From NCBI GenBank assembly GCA_030998015.1, contig JARWMV010000076.1, positions 1 through 64,000 of the forward strand: 64,000 nt of DNA, read 5' to 3'. The DNA comes from Ceratorhiza oryzae-sativae. Lineage: Eukaryota; Basidiomycota; Agaricomycetes; Cantharellales; Ceratobasidiaceae. Numbering within the stretch: the stretch's first letter is position 1; each line of letters opens with the position of its first letter. The notes below the pieces were generated by a model that saw only the letters and a list, made by a program, of their open reading frames with translations, was not told where the DNA came from and did not search any database. This document shows, one piece after another, positions 42,790 through 55,419 of this stretch. The position numbers and the translations under genes are program-made.

Positions 42790-43611
42790 ATGCCTTTCAT
42801 CACTCACCCAGTTGCACATCCCAACTGTTACATACCACTTGCTGAAAATCAGGTGGCCCCACTCTGGCAGCCACCCACCACTAGGTAGCCAGCACCCTAC
42901 CCTGGCAGGGAAAATCATCCTAAACTAGGGATGTACTGCTCCAGTGTGGAAGACGCCCAGAGGTACACCAAGCAACCGTTGCCAGGGGCTAACCTAGTGT
43001 ACATCCCAAAGAAGTTAAGGGATGAAAGGAACTGGATCAATGATGACAAGTACCTGGATCCCAGGTTAGGGGTCCTGATATGGCATGGAAGCCAGAAGCC
43101 AACATTCAGAAACACCTTGCTAAGAACACTGATGTATGTCATTGACAATATTGTGGGACCAACAGTCAATGTGGTGGCCAAGGCAGCAAGACAACAGAGG
43201 AGGGCCACAAGCCAAATGGCAGATGGGGGGGACTGGGAGGTGGAGCGCCAGGCCAAGGCATTGTTGGAAGAGTGGAAGTAGACACTGGCTGCACTGTATG
43301 TGGGACTGCTTGAAGCAACTACCACTGATGAGATGTTTACTGCTATCAGGACAAAGCAGGCAAACATGAGCAACTTCCAAAATTGGGTGAAGGTGCACCT
43401 GAACAAAAACACCAATTACAACACAGATATGACAAGCCTTACATCAAGCCTAGAATCACTGGTTGTGGCTGAGGAAGAAGCAAAGCCAGTGATAAAGGAA
43501 CCCACCCTGGACCCAGCTGTGGAGGAAGCCAAACAGGACTGGGACTGGTGGGAAAACAAGCTTGTCAAAGCTCTGGAGGAGGTGCCACTGCTGGAACCAG
43601 CCACCATATGA
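42790..43611 (+). pseudogene. 273-codon accessory gene of A2, two stop codons
   Basis: Exactly the same length as the A1 gene, with no indel. Two TAG stops interrupt it: one after WQPPTTR where A1 has an Arg codon, one after LLEEWK. Between the stops the sequence stays close to A1. Confidence 0.8.
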
Positions 43612-43690
43612 CCACTTTGCCTCCCATGGATTTTTTCTCAAATGTATAAGAGTTTTATTTTTACATATCAAACCTAATACATTTTACTCT

Positions 43691-44223
43691 CTATTTACAT
43701 TTGCCCTTGAGGGGCCAGGTATAGGGCTTCTTGCCCTTTTTATCCTTCTTATTGGTCTGAACAACTGACCAGGTAGTGGGCTGCAGCCAAGGGGCCTCCC
43801 CCCCTGGGAAGTTGGCCATGTAGTTCTGGAAACACCCAGAACCAGATGCTGCAAAGGGCGAAGCCTCATCAAACAAGGGGGCAGAGCCCTCCTTGAAGAA
43901 TTTGGCAAGAGCAGCCTGGTGAGACTGCTCCTCAAAGGACTTGTAGTCCCAATCAACAAGTGCCCAGACACACTCAAGGGTGGCCTCATGGACCCAACCA
44001 TCAAGGAGTATGTGCTCTTCTACAGAGCAAGTTAGCAATGTGAGACTGACAAAGAACAGGCACACATACCTGGCACCCCACAGAAGAACCAATCCCCAAC
44101 ACCCCCATAGAAGTCTTCAAGGGAGGCATTGCACATGGCATTGCAGTAGGCACAGTACTCCCCCTCAGGGAGAGACCAGCAGGTGCAGTCAAGGGGATTG
44201 TAGTGGAGGGAAATAACACACAT
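43691..44223 (-). CDS. spliced antisense accessory protein of A2, 160 residues
   Basis: Exon 1 is 44070-44223 and exon 2 is 43691-44019, with a 50-bp intron having the same GTATGT, CTAAC and TGTAG signals as A1. The joined frame is 483 nt without stops. The N-terminal Cys cluster (CTCW, CAYC) and the basic tail NKKDKKGKKPYTW are kept. The stop comes three codons earlier than in A1. It is the only coding region of A2 that remains fully open. This could reflect chance on a short gene, or selection. Confidence 0.7.
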
Positions 44224-44684
44224 AGTAACAATGGGATGAGGAAGGGAAACAACAAAACCACAAACATTAAAAAATCATGGTGCAACACAATAACCTGCAC
44301 AAACATCAAAACAAAGTCTGGTCAGGTGACACCAACAGACACATGACCATCTGCCAGAAAACAAACAACAAAGCACAGGAATCACATGACCTAGCTAGTC
44401 ACGTGAATATACACTATCCCCTAACTACCAGAGGGGTTGGAGAGGGGGCACCAACCAAAGTGGAGGAGCAGAGGCCCTGAGTGTAGCAAGGAATAAGGCC
44501 AATGCAGGGGAACACAGGAAGGGCACCCCTTGGAGATGCATCATAACCAGCACAAGCCTACATCAGGAAACCATGTGATCACAACAACCAGAGAGGGTAT
44601 ATCTAGGGGAAGCCTTTGGGGGTAAAAGGGGCTATCATTTCATGCCCTCCCCACAAGATGCATCTACCTCAAAAAACACCAACA
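44224..44684. promoter_or_regulatory. divergent intergenic region of A2
   Basis: Shorter than in A1. It keeps one unit of the 134-bp repeat (about 44411-44535) with the CCCCT...AGGGG hairpin, and TCACATGA/TCACGTGA palindromes near 44382 and 44399. A TATA-like GGTATATC lies near 44596. Confidence 0.5.
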
Positions 44685-45971
44685 ATGCTAAGCAAAGATG
44701 GCTTGAACATGGGAACACCCCAGCCAAATGAATCAAGTGCAGGGTGGAGGTTGGCATTGCCATTGCTGGCACCCTTGGAATCAAACTGAGCCCCCTCACC
44801 TGCTTCTATGCAGCTTATGCTGATGGATTGCAGGTCTGAAGAGCTGACCAAAACTGCACTGGCCCCCCAATTCTGTGTCCAGACCAGGGTGGTGCTGCTG
44901 ACCTGGTCAAAGCTACATGATCAGCCCTCAAGTGGGCTTGCTGCCTGATACAAGGTGTTCTGCTGCCACTGGCCCAATCACTGGGCAACCTTAGCCGTGG
45001 TTGAACAGCACAACCTGGAGGAGCCGAACTACAACCTGACCCAGCCCCTGCATGTCCACGCCCTCTCCATCAGTCAGGAACAGAAGGGCAGGTGGAACAC
45101 CCAGAATGTGGGGTTCTGGGACTTCAAGGGGCAACACCCCAACATACAGCCCAAAGACCTCAAGGATGGGTCAGGAGGCAACCCAGCAAGGGATGCCTTC
45201 AACTATCTCTGGAAGGACATTGGAGCTAATGGCAAGGAGATAGAGGATTTGATGGCAGGGGACCTGACCTTGGAAAGGTTGGAGGAGATATTGGTGAAGG
45301 GAAAGGGTGGAAAATGGTCAAGGATGGAGGCAGACTTGGAGGATGGGACAGAGATTGTCACCTTGGCAATGAAACAGGAGTACTACCAGGTGTTCAAGCA
45401 CCTCCGCCCCCTCCAGATGGTGACAATGTGGAACTCAGTACAAGCATATGCCAAGTACACATACAAGGAAGACTGGGGTTGCATGCCTGCAATCCCTGTG
45501 GAGTTAGAGGTCCCAGAAGACCAGGAGCACATCGACCAAGCAGACAGATGGTTTGCCAAGGAGGTCAAGAAGAGGGGAAGAGGGGTGTGCCATTGCATCC
45601 TGGTGATAGAAGGAGAAACTGGAACAGGGAAAATGGTGTATGCACAATCCAAGGGCTGCCACAGCCAGATGTGCAATGTGTGGAATGTGGGCAACTTGTC
45701 AGAAGATGCTGACATTTGGATCCTGGACAACATGGTCCAGTCAAACAAGAAGTACTCACTCAAGGCCCTGAGCCAGTACAAGGTGGACTTCATGGGCAGG
45801 TACACACACATGAAATCGATGAAGGTACAACTGACAGTTATTCTGGGAAATAGCTGGTCAGCAATCATGAAGTGTTGGTCAGACATAGGGGGGGAAGAAG
45901 GGGACTTATGGGTATCAAGAAATGTAGAATGGGTGTACTCAGGAGGAAAACCATTCTTTGTATTCCCTTAG
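44685..45971 (+). pseudogene. Rep-like gene of A2, inactivated
   Basis: 1287 bp, the same length as the A1 gene, with no indel. TGA stops lie at 44787-44789 (codon 35) and 44946-44948 (codon 88). In the helicase part the last Thr of Walker A is Met and the second Asp of Walker B is Asn, both expected to kill ATP hydrolysis. Motif I (LLTWSKL), motif II (HVHAL) and motif III (YLWKD) are still legible. An open frame from about 44955 remains but lacks motif I. Confidence 0.88.
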
Positions 45972-46088
45972 AATAATTTACTGTATTGTACAACTTCTGC
46001 TATGCCCATCCAAACAGTTGGGGCATTCTGAGAAGAAGCAGACAACTCCTCACCCCTGAATAACCTCCACAACAAAGAAAAGAAAAAC

Positions 46089-46215
46089 AATCTCATGTAA
46101 CAAAGAGGTTAAGGGGTCTAGCCTGACTCAGCCTGACCTCATCAAATGATACTGAATCAGCTGAAAGGTTGTTGGTTTGAGTCCAGCACCCTTAACCTCC
46201 TAGGTGCATGAGATT
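46089..46215 (+). ncRNA. tRNA-like structure of A2
   Basis: Same position and outline as in A1. Outer stem AATCTCATG/CATGAGATT is 9 bp perfect, and the second stem GAGGTTAAGGG/CCCTTAACCTC is 11 bp perfect. The T arm GTTGG-7-CCAGC is kept, but the B box has a CpG to TpG change. Confidence 0.5.
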
Positions 46216-46280
46216 CCTTTTGCATAAGGATCTAAACCATGTCTTGAGGTCCCCCAAGACATGTCCAAAGGGGGGGATAA

Positions 46281-46796
46281 TGTTATGACCTGTCAAACAG
46301 ACATAACAGAGTAACTGAATATTTTACAGATTTATGGCATTTTTCCTAAGTGGAATGAGCCATAAACAAGGTCACGTGACCTCAGCACTTATGGTGGTTA
46401 CCCTGAACTTGCTCCAGCATTTCTCTACCTTGTTACCTGGAGCAAGGAGCAAGTTGTCATGTGACCCCAGTGCTTACCCCTTGGACCTCATGCAGCTCTA
46501 TAAGATTTGGAGCTGCACAAACTTAAGATAAACAATTACCTAACCCATGGTACTATATATAACCCATACCTACTGTGGATTGTGCTTAAATAATACATCT
46601 GCAGCCACCACAGCCACAGGTGTATATAAGGAGGATGAAGCAAGACTGGATGCCTCAGCTTGCTTTATCTTGTCAACCACCATAGACCATAGCAAACACT
46701 GTAACTAGAACACTCAATACATACTGCATAGCACCAAACTGTCAACACAGCCACTACTTAAGTGCTTTGCAAGGAAGCATCCAGAGGGTCACAACA
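46281..46796 (+). repeat. 3' LTR of A2
   Basis: 516 bp, preceded by CCAAAGGGGGGGATAA and followed by ACTAT, the target duplication. Confidence 0.9.
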
Positions 46797-49559
46797 ACTA
46801 TAACAAGGGAAAGAAGCATGTCTCTATGGAAAATACACTGTTGCAAGAGTTGGTCAAAAGAAAGAAAAAAGGAGAAACAACAACTGTAGAAAGGAACATG
46901 TTGCTACAGGAAACACACTGTTGCAAGATTCAATGAAGAAGAAGAACAAAGGGAAAATTACAACATAGAAACAAATACTTCCCTGTGGCAGATACACTGA
47001 TGTGGTGTATCAGACATCCTATGTTCTCTGCCCCATCCAACACCAGTCCCTTTGACCAACAACAAAGTATGAGAGACCCTGCTCATAAAAATCTCATTGT
47101 TGAGGCGTTGGTCACCTGAGTTGTTCATATCCAGCCATGCACTTGCTGTTCCAGGACCAGGGTGTAACAAGGTTGTCATTGGACTTGGGAAGATTGAGGT
47201 TAACAACAACATTGGGTAGATAGATTGCCATGTTGGAATGACATGGTCCTTGTGCAAGTCTTTGGTTTCCCTCCAAGCTCCAGTCCTTCATCCAAGATAC
47301 TCTTGTCAGCAACAGTGCTCAAGTCCCTTGCCTTGTACTTCTTCTTTAGAGGACCACCAAGGAGACTGGACATGCTGGAGAATGTAATGTTGCTGGCGTG
47401 GAGGGGACTGTCAATGTTCAACCAAGGCATGGACACAAGCTGCATGCACTTCAGGGCTTGTATAGGACCAGGCGAGCTTGTTGCAATAGGGGGGAACATT
47501 GCATTCTCCATCACTCCTGCCTCATCCTCTCCCACTCCAAAGCTCATCTTGTTCTTGAATGGCCCTCCCCTCTTCCTTGTGTTGGTCTTGTAAGGCCACA
47601 AAGTCCACAGGGGCAAGAACATGCTCAACAAAATTGCCAGAGCAACAAATACCTTGCACACATGCAACACTGCTGTCTGGAGTACAAACAGTAAGGCAGG
47701 GTCTGCACCTGGTACATGTTTGGGGATCAGGATTGTCCCTGTGCAAGGGTGTGCCAAGTTCCCACCAGCTGCACAATGCATTGCCTTGAGTATATGTGTA
47801 TAGGGGTCCCAAGTGTGATTGTGTGTTTGGCCTTTGGCTTTGGTCCTGCTCAGAAACATGCAAGAGGGAGAATGCAAGTCCAACCCAAGGTTATATTTGT
47901 TGTCTATTAATGACAGCTGTGGGGATGGAAGAAAGTGAGTTGGGTGAACAATGAATGATGAAGCAACTAACCTTTCAGATTGGCACTGAGTTGACATCCA
48001 TCCTGCCATGCCATGTTTGGTTTGCTGCACCAGGTGTGTGCAGTGATGGCAGTCCAAGACAGTACTTCCAGGCTGTGGGTGAAGCTGGAGAGGAAGTCTC
48101 AGGGGGGAACTGCACTCAGGTGCTGGCTCATGGTGTTTTGCCCAACTTGATGTAAGGAGAAACTTTGGCCTGGTTGAGGTGAGGCCATATGCCAGCTCTG
48201 GTCAGCCTCATTGTCTTCCACCCCCTCCAGGATGCTAACATCCTACCCCTTGTCCAGATCTGCATAGTGAATCTCAGCATCATTGTCAATCCCAATGTCC
48301 CAAATAACACATCCCCATCAAGATCCAGCTCCAGGTCTGCTGTGTCCAAGTTGGAATTGGACAATGGTGCTAGCAGCTGTGCAAATGTTGTACCAGAGTG
48401 GAGCTGCATAAGGGGCTGACAAGGTGGGAAAATGCTGTTCATTGGTGTTGTAAGAGCCACAGCCAACTTGAGCTATTGTCATCTGGGAGAAGGAAGAGAG
48501 GGAAACACCAGATGGTGAACAACCCAAGGGAAACAGGGCTGGTCAAGCATGATTCTTGGTCTGAGCAGCAAAGGCAAATGCATTGGTGTATCTGTCCCAC
48601 TTGTAGTACCAGGCATAGGCATAGATACCATGCAAAGAGGAGACATGGGAGGTTGTTGGTACAGGTTGTGTGTTTGAGTACACTGGTGCATGGCCTAGTG
48701 GTCAACAATCCACTGATCCACACACAAGCCTACACACTGGCAGATTGTCCCACAACAAACAAGCTCTGCAGTGTGCTGGATAAACCAAGCAATCAACACA
48801 GAAACTTGTTGCCAAGGACAAGCTACTGATGAGTTGGCATAATGTTCAGAGCAGGTGAGAACATTGGGGCAAAGGTAATGGGACCAACCCCAAGCTGGAA
48901 AGACAGTGTGCACAACAGCATTGCCAAATGCACCCTGTCACAAATGATTAATGACTGTCATGATTCAAGTCAAAACCCAATCACTTACTCATCTGGTGTG
49001 TGCTAAGCAAGGGGGAGAGCCCCCAAGTCAAAGAATACACTACAACTACATCCCCATGTTGAGTCAATCATGTCAAGTGAAAACCAACTCAGTACATACC
49101 AGGCACATCCCCACCAGCTCACATGGCACCAACACACACCTGTTGAGTTCAAACACTGAGCCCACAGCCAACTGTCATTGAAAAACAGCAGAAAAAACAA
49201 TGCTGCACCAGCTTAGAAGTATGGTGCCTACAAACATTGGGGTAAGAAGCCAATTCTTACAATGTATTTGTTTTTGTACCTGTGAGCTGGCAACACCAAG
49301 CATACATGGACAAATAGCCCACTGCCAAGCTTGCAAGCCTTGAGGCTGAGGTGTGGCTGTGGTGTGAACTAGAACTGGGATTCACCACATGACCTCCCTT
49401 GACTGCCAAACCCCACAAGAAATCCTGACATTAGCAGCAGCTATAAAAAAGGTTTTTATCAGAGAAAATGCCACCTACCTCTGCAGCTCATTGGGCTGAG
49501 ATAGAGTGCTGGATTGCTTGAGTCTCTTTGCGTATGCCTGTGTTGCTCTCAAGTCACAT
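46797..49559. other. repeat-like DNA with one long unrecognised minus-strand frame
   Basis: CpG-poor sequence. A minus-strand frame of 285 codons (47200-48057) is open. It includes a hydrophobic stretch (VFVALAILLSMFLPLWTLW) and a basic end, but matches nothing I know and has no clear ATG near its start. Two imperfect copies of a CACTGTTGCAAGA-ending unit lie at 46810-46930. I cannot assign a function. Confidence 0.3.
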
Positions 49560-49899
49560 GGACATGACAGGAGACAGCAGCAACAAACCATCCACAGCTG
49601 ACAGTAAGTGTCAATCTTATCATTCATTTCACTAAGTCTCACATTGTCCAGACTGCTGTGGCTGACCCATTGTTGCTTCTCAGGCTCAAAAACATTGACA
49701 TGAGGATTCCAGCCCACTTGGTGGTAAGTTATACATTTTCAACACACACCTGTAAACTAGCTAACACCTATATATTTAGAAGAAGATCAAATTGTAATCA
49801 ATCAATGCAAAAAGCCTGCCAAGCATTGCTGTGCAATGCCCTATGCATCCAGCACTTGCTTGTTGACTCCTGCTGGTTCCAAGTTTGCTGCCTCTGATG

Positions 49900-52800
49900 T
49901 GGACAGACAGTCTGATATTGGTTCAGTCCAGACTGTGAAGCATCAGGTGAAGACCCAGTTGGCCAGGCAGGCAAATCTGCCTGAGCAGGAACTTGGTGAG
50001 ATTATAATTTGCTTATTGTACCTATCTGACAGTGCTTATATGCATAGCTGATACCATTGCACACATTGCAATCAGCTCATCCAGAGCTTATAAAGACTTC
50101 TCAGACCTGGTGATTGACTGGAGTAGTGGTGATCTGCCAACCAGACACATCTGGACTTGTTTGATGTATGTTATCCACTCATCTCTGTAACCTTTTACTT
50201 ACAGATTTTCTGTAGCTGCAAAAAGAAGGTATCTCATGTGATTGGTGCATTGGACACCACACCTTTTCTTTTGCACCAACAAGCATTGTGCAAGAGGCCT
50301 GCTACCAATGCAACACAACTTGGCAATCACAGCTTTCTTGGTACAGGTGACAGCATGACCAAACAAGATGTTTGGGAACTTTGTGTGCTGTGGGTTTGCA
50401 AAAGTGTGTGCCTGTTCTCAATTCTTAATGGTTGACACATGAGTTTCCCATTCAATAGCCTGCATACCCTCAGTAATGTATTTGATCAAATTAGCTAGAC
50501 AAGCTCCTTCATCTGACTGTCCACTGTTACCACCCCCATCAAACCACTCTATCCACTGACATCAAACTGATGTACAAGGCCAGCCAAACCCATCTGGCAT
50601 CCATCATTGATGTTTGTAATCATTTAGCACCTTTTTCCTTATTTGACCCTGATCAACCCTGCACTTAGAATGTCAAAGGTGCCTTGCACATTGTGTTAGA
50701 TATGTATTCATCCAACAACAGCCACACATACCTTGGCATCATCCTCTTCCATCAAGAGGTTGTGCACAAGATGATCCAGATCAAGTGCTTTGTGCTTGAA
50801 TGCTTAAAGTAAGCTCATTTTTTACTTTTGCAGAACTTGGAGATTGTATTTTACATATTTGACTAGCTTTGGTGGTGCCACTCACATGGGCATGAATCTT
50901 GCCCAGAACCTTTGCAAGGTGATGCAAAAGTTTGGAATTGAGGACAGGGTGAGTGCATTTATGGCTAATTTACATTCATTGAACCTCCTTTGAAGGTCTG
51001 GGGCCTGGTATGCAACAGCACATCTAACAACAATACAATGCTGTGCCAGGTGGAAAAGTATAAGTTGAAGTGCCTGAAGGGATGCAAGTCACATGTGTAT
51101 TGTCTCTCACATGTTCTCAATCTTGGCACTCAGGTACATGGTTTGTTTTTTCCCACAACTGTGCCCAATGACTCAGAACCACCCAGCAAGTTGCCCTTCT
51201 GTTTTGTAAGGTGCTCCCACCTGTGGGGCCCAGCAAGTACAAGGATGAGGATGAAGGCAAGGAATGTGACAATGGAGTAAGTGGATTCAATATCAATAAT
51301 ATTGCTTGAACACTAATTTACCCACTTAGTTCAAGGATTTGGACATTGATGAAGAAGATGTCAACAGCAAGGCTGCATCTTGGGTACTTGATGCAGACAA
51401 CAAAGAGGAAGACAAGGATGACAACTTGCCAGACAATATTGATTGAGAGGTTGAAGATTACAACCTGCCAGAAATTACTCCAGGCTCCCCTGAGCAAACT
51501 GAGTCAAATGGTGCAGCCCTTATCATTCAAAAGGTATGCATGCATTCATTGTTTGTTGTGAATCTGACTCATGCATTACACCATTAGGCTGCCTACTTTG
51601 CCAAGAAGATTCAGTTTTTGCCCCTCACCAAACAGATCTTTGTTGAGGAATGCATGGTGCATGAGCTTGAGTGACTGTACAACATTCAATGTGATGTGAA
51701 GACACATTGGAACTTGACAGGCAAGACGACAAAGGACATGCAGTGCATGCTCCCTGCTATGTAAGTTCTTGCTTGCCACTCTCATCTTTTTATTTGACTT
51801 CTAACATGGTATGTTTACAGCTTGAAAACTCAACAGGATTGCTGTCTCAATTACCCTAGGTCACATTGGCTGTGCAAGGAAGACATGGTCCACCTTGAGA
51901 CCCTTGATTGGCTGTTTAATGTATGTGCACTAGCTTGTTGGTGTGGTAAACTAGACTGACTTGTCTTATTAGGCTTTTAAGGTTGTTACTGATGTTGTCA
52001 GGTGTGTGGAGATTCCAATGCTTGCCAATGTGATTATGCACCTTGACACACTCAACTACACCTATGGTCAACTATGCAAAGACAACATGCTTCCCCTCTA
52101 TGCACAACACACAGCAAATTGCACATGTCTCAAGCTGAACCAATACTACAGCAAAACCAATTCATTGCTGATGTATTGGTTTGCTGTTTGTAAGTGTCAT
52201 CTGTTCTCATTTTTGTGGCAGCTTGTTGATACAATCATACCCAGTTTGTCATCCTGCAATGCATGTTGAGTACCTATGTATGTTGAAGTGGCAGCCAAAC
52301 TGGATTGAGGAGGTGATTGGTCTTCTCATGCAGGAGTACCAACAATTTTATCAACTGGCTAGCAAGTCCACAACAGCAGCTACTCCAACAGCAGCTATTT
52401 GACAGTTTGGTTACTTGGTATGTGCTTATACTTGGTCAGTGTTGATTGGAGCTGACTTATCATAGTCATATGCATTGCATCTTTACTGTCAACATGCCAC
52501 ACCTCAAAGCAGCACTGTGTGCCTGGTACATGAGTTTGTGAATGGTTTGTCATTCATTTTTGTCTTCTACACACATGCTGATCAACATACTCCAGCACTG
52601 ATTGTGCTGCCTGTTTTTGACACAAACAGCAATCTGATCTTGTGTAACCTGCTTGCATGGTGGTATAGCCAGCACATTGCTGGTAACAAGTGGCACAGAT
52701 TCATGCAGCTTGCAATGGATATCCTGAGCACACCAGGTACATCATGAACCAACTTTGTCAGCTCACTGCTAACATGATGCTCAGCCACAAGCATCATGGT

Positions 52801-53020
52801 TGAACATATGTTCTCATACATTGGTTTGAGCATCACAAAGCACTGTCATTGTCTCAGCCTGTATTCAATCCAGGTGTTGGTAATGCTGGGTGCATACTCT
52901 AAGGCTGGGCTTGTTCAGCCAGGATGCTTGGTCACACCAAAGATGGAGAAGTTGGCCAAGGCTCAGGCCAAGCCAAAGCCGAAGGAGTCAGGCAAGGGAT
53001 CCTTGTCAGGTAAGGTGTAG
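49900..53020 (+). pseudogene. decayed hAT-family transposase with introns
   Basis: Order of hAT segments: STDIKLMYKASQTHLASIID near 50550, TYLGIILFH near 50730, FGIEDR then VWGLVCNSTSNNNTML (50930-51040), and CKSHVYCLSHVLNLGTQVHG (51090-51140). The C-terminal dimerisation region follows: WWYSQHIAGNKWHRFMQLAM and DILSTPGTS (52660-52740), then VEHMFSYIGLSITKHCHCLS and VLVMLGAYSKAGLV (52797-52915). Introns with GTGAGT and GTAAGC donors are still visible. Stops and frame changes are frequent. Ends and inverted repeats of the transposon were not found. Confidence 0.72.
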
Positions 53021-54059
53021 GGCTATGGTGCTGCTGAGTTTGCCTATGACATGTACAAACTATTTCTCTCCATTTTCAACAATTTTCACAATTTTTTTAA
53101 CTGTTTGTCTTTTGTCTGTGTCTGTAGTTTGAGAAATGCATATTACAAGTCCAATCTCCCTTATATAATTGAAGCAAGGTGAAGCACAACAAAGTCCTCA
53201 TCACAATTTTGCAATAAGATGTGATCAAAAGATACCTCGGTTTTGCTGTACTGGACCATCTAATGAGAGAAGGAATGCCAGAACAACAGAATGCCAGAAC
53301 AATGGAATGACAGAATGATGGAACAACAGAATGACAGAAGCCAGAATTTGACAGTTTCTTCCACAGATTCCTAGTGCTCAGACTGATTCCTGCACTGACT
53401 CTGGCTCCAAGATTGCTGGAAATTGCCAGAATTTTGGTGGAATTTCCAGCAAATTCTGGTATACGGTCTCTGGCACAACATCTTTAGCTCTTGACAAGTA
53501 AACTTGGTGACAAGGACAAGGTCTAATGGTGCAACCAATGCTCCTCTTAAATACTTCACTCAGAATCAACAGATCTTTCAAGCAAACTGTTGTACATTTG
53601 AAAGTGCTACATACATGGTAAGCTTCCATGTTGCACAGTGCCCAACACTGCACAGATGGTGGGGTTCAAGTCATTTGGTGGGGTGATGCAAGGGTGGGAA
53701 TGCTTTAGACAGGACAGCATGTCTAAGCACCCAGCATGCATGAGTCAGCCAACCAGTATGGAAATTTCTCTGAACACAGAACCCTGTCTCTAAAGAGCTG
53801 CTTTGGAGAGCAGACCCTTTCTCCCACATGACAGAAGCAAGGGGGAGAAACATTCTCCAAGGAGATTCTCCTTCTCCTTGCCAACCCTAACCTGGATAAG
53901 CAGCAAGGTCACATGACCTTGTTTATAGCTTGTTTGACTTAGGAGAAAATGCTATAAACTATAGGCTAATTCTCTTGTTACATTATGGCTGTCTGTGCAG
54001 GTCATAACATCTAGAGCACCATTCACTAACAATAATTGCTACAGGTAACACTGTATTAA
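53021..54059. repeat. noncoding repeat DNA with CCAGAA clusters
   Basis: 53273-53460 is dense in CCAGAA/ATTCTGG variants (GAATGCCAGAACAACAGAAT). The rest is CpG-poor with no gene I can recognise. Confidence 0.45.
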
Positions 54060-54337
54060 TCCCACAGATCACTTTGTCCTCAGAAGAGACAGACTTTGGC
54101 TTTGGGCTTGACTGTTGTCAATTCCCAATATGTTTGGCCTTTGCTATGACTATCAACAAATCACAAGGGCAGTCAGTCAAGTATGTAGGTCTGGACTTTG
54201 AAAATGCTGTGTTCTCACACTGTCAACTATATGTGGCACTTTCACACTGTACCTCTGCATCTCAGATCTGTATCTTCAATAATCCCAAGTCAAGTGTTGT
54301 GAAAAATGTGGTTTTTAAGTCTGTACTGAATGACTGA
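54060..54337 (+). pseudogene. C-terminal fragment of a PIF1/Helitron-type helicase
   Basis: CCQFPICLAFAMTINKSQGQ followed by SVKYVGLDFENAVFSHCQLY and VALSHCTSASQI is the conserved C-terminal region of PIF1-like helicases as found in Helitron Rep-helicases (AMTINKSQGQ box and VALSR-type motif). The usual Arg in VALSR reads His here. The upstream helicase and the HUH Rep part are missing. Downstream, 54540-54660 is rich in TTACACC repeats; I could not fix a Helitron 3' end. Confidence 0.65.
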
Positions 54338-55419
54338 ATTGTAATATCTCTGGGCTCCTATTTTTTGTGAATGTTTTTTTTTTCCTTTTCTCCATACCTC
54401 CTGGATTCTCTGTTTCTCAATGTGATATCTAAATGTTCTGTTCTGTTTGAATGCATTTTCCAATTCTATTTTTTTACAAAAAGCAAAACTATAACAACTG
54501 ATTTGGTGGAACCCCCAGAGGTACAACATGGCCTAAAGTTCATGATACATAATGATATATCATTACACAATTATGCCAGTTTAATTTGGCATAACAACAC
54601 CATTACTACACCCCTGTTTTCATTACACCTGTCTACACCTTATTACACCTAATTACCCCCTACAGATTTTGGTGTGTTGAAGCTCTAGGGGAATGTTGTT
54701 TGGCAGAAGCTGCACCATGCTGAGTTATTAAAACATCAAATATTTTGATACAAGTGAGTAGTAATATTGAAACCACCTGCAGGGAAACACCAGTGCTTTC
54801 TTTTTGTACTGATGAACACACGACGCTTGGTTATACGCTATTCAGGGTGTAACTAACTGTAAGCCCTTGGACAAGTCACACTGGAGGACAAAGGCACGTC
54901 CCCAAGGCAAAGACCCGTTCTATCAGGCTATGTAGTGGTCATTCGAATGAATAAAATCCTTTTCTTACTGGGGGGGGGGGGGGGGTTGCGCTTTATTGCG
55001 AATTTGGAAATGGTTTGGGTTCGACGGAGCCAAACTCTCACTAATTGGGGTAAAAATCAAAAATCGATTGACTTGCGTTGCTAAGAAAATGTAAATTACT
55101 GAAGACAACCCAATTAAAGCCTTTTTTTTGCGGTGTACCAATCAATCCCTCGTGGCAGTGCGGGTTACCATTGACACCCGAGTCTGCGCATTAACGTGCG
55201 CTGGCAGGAGGGGTTCATTGATGCACCACGAAAAAATGCTTTACTGGGTTGTCTTTTTCATTGGACGATATTGGACCACAGAGGCATTCTAGCTTTACCG
55301 GAGCTACATAGTCTCTAGCCCCCGGCATATCTGCATCTGTGACAAGCTATCCGCTAGCGCACAATCCGATGATACAAATTTCTTTGGGTTCAGGAGTCCA
55401 GGGTAATAACACATACAGA
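54338..55419. other. boundary between repeat and host DNA
   Basis: CpG returns at about 54800. A 16-base G run sits at 54970-54985. No gene is visible apart from the small foldback element described separately. Confidence 0.45.
55104..55253. mobile_element. MITE-like foldback element, 150 bp, imperfect inverted repeats
   Basis: Ends GACAACCCAATTAAAGCC and GCTTTACTGGGTTGTC are inverted copies; the similarity continues about 30 bp inward (GCGGTG/CACCAC). No clear target duplication. Confidence 0.5.

Larger units (their letters stand above)
36873..46796 (+). mobile_element. Ty3/gypsy element A2 with Rep module, decayed copy
   Basis: 9924 bp, LTRs of 514 and 516 bp, target duplication ACTAT at 36868-36872 and 46797-46801. 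It has the same gene order as A1 but no nested insertion. Gag and most of pol carry many single-base deletions, while the part from about 41860 to the 3' end has almost none. CpG sites are heavily converted. Confidence 0.92.

Noticed and set aside
17097..46796. Canonical CRESS origin nonanucleotide (TAATATTAC type) in family A
   Set aside because: I looked for it in the LTRs and the Rep intergenic regions and found none. I report only non-canonical hairpins and say so.
54338..54760. Helitron 3' terminus after the helicase fragment
   Set aside because: No convincing hairpin plus CTRR end could be identified; only the protein fragment is reported.
54970..54985. G-run of 16 bases (and one of 11 near 2268) as a structural element
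   Set aside because: Single homopolymer runs; may be slippage or sequencing artefact.
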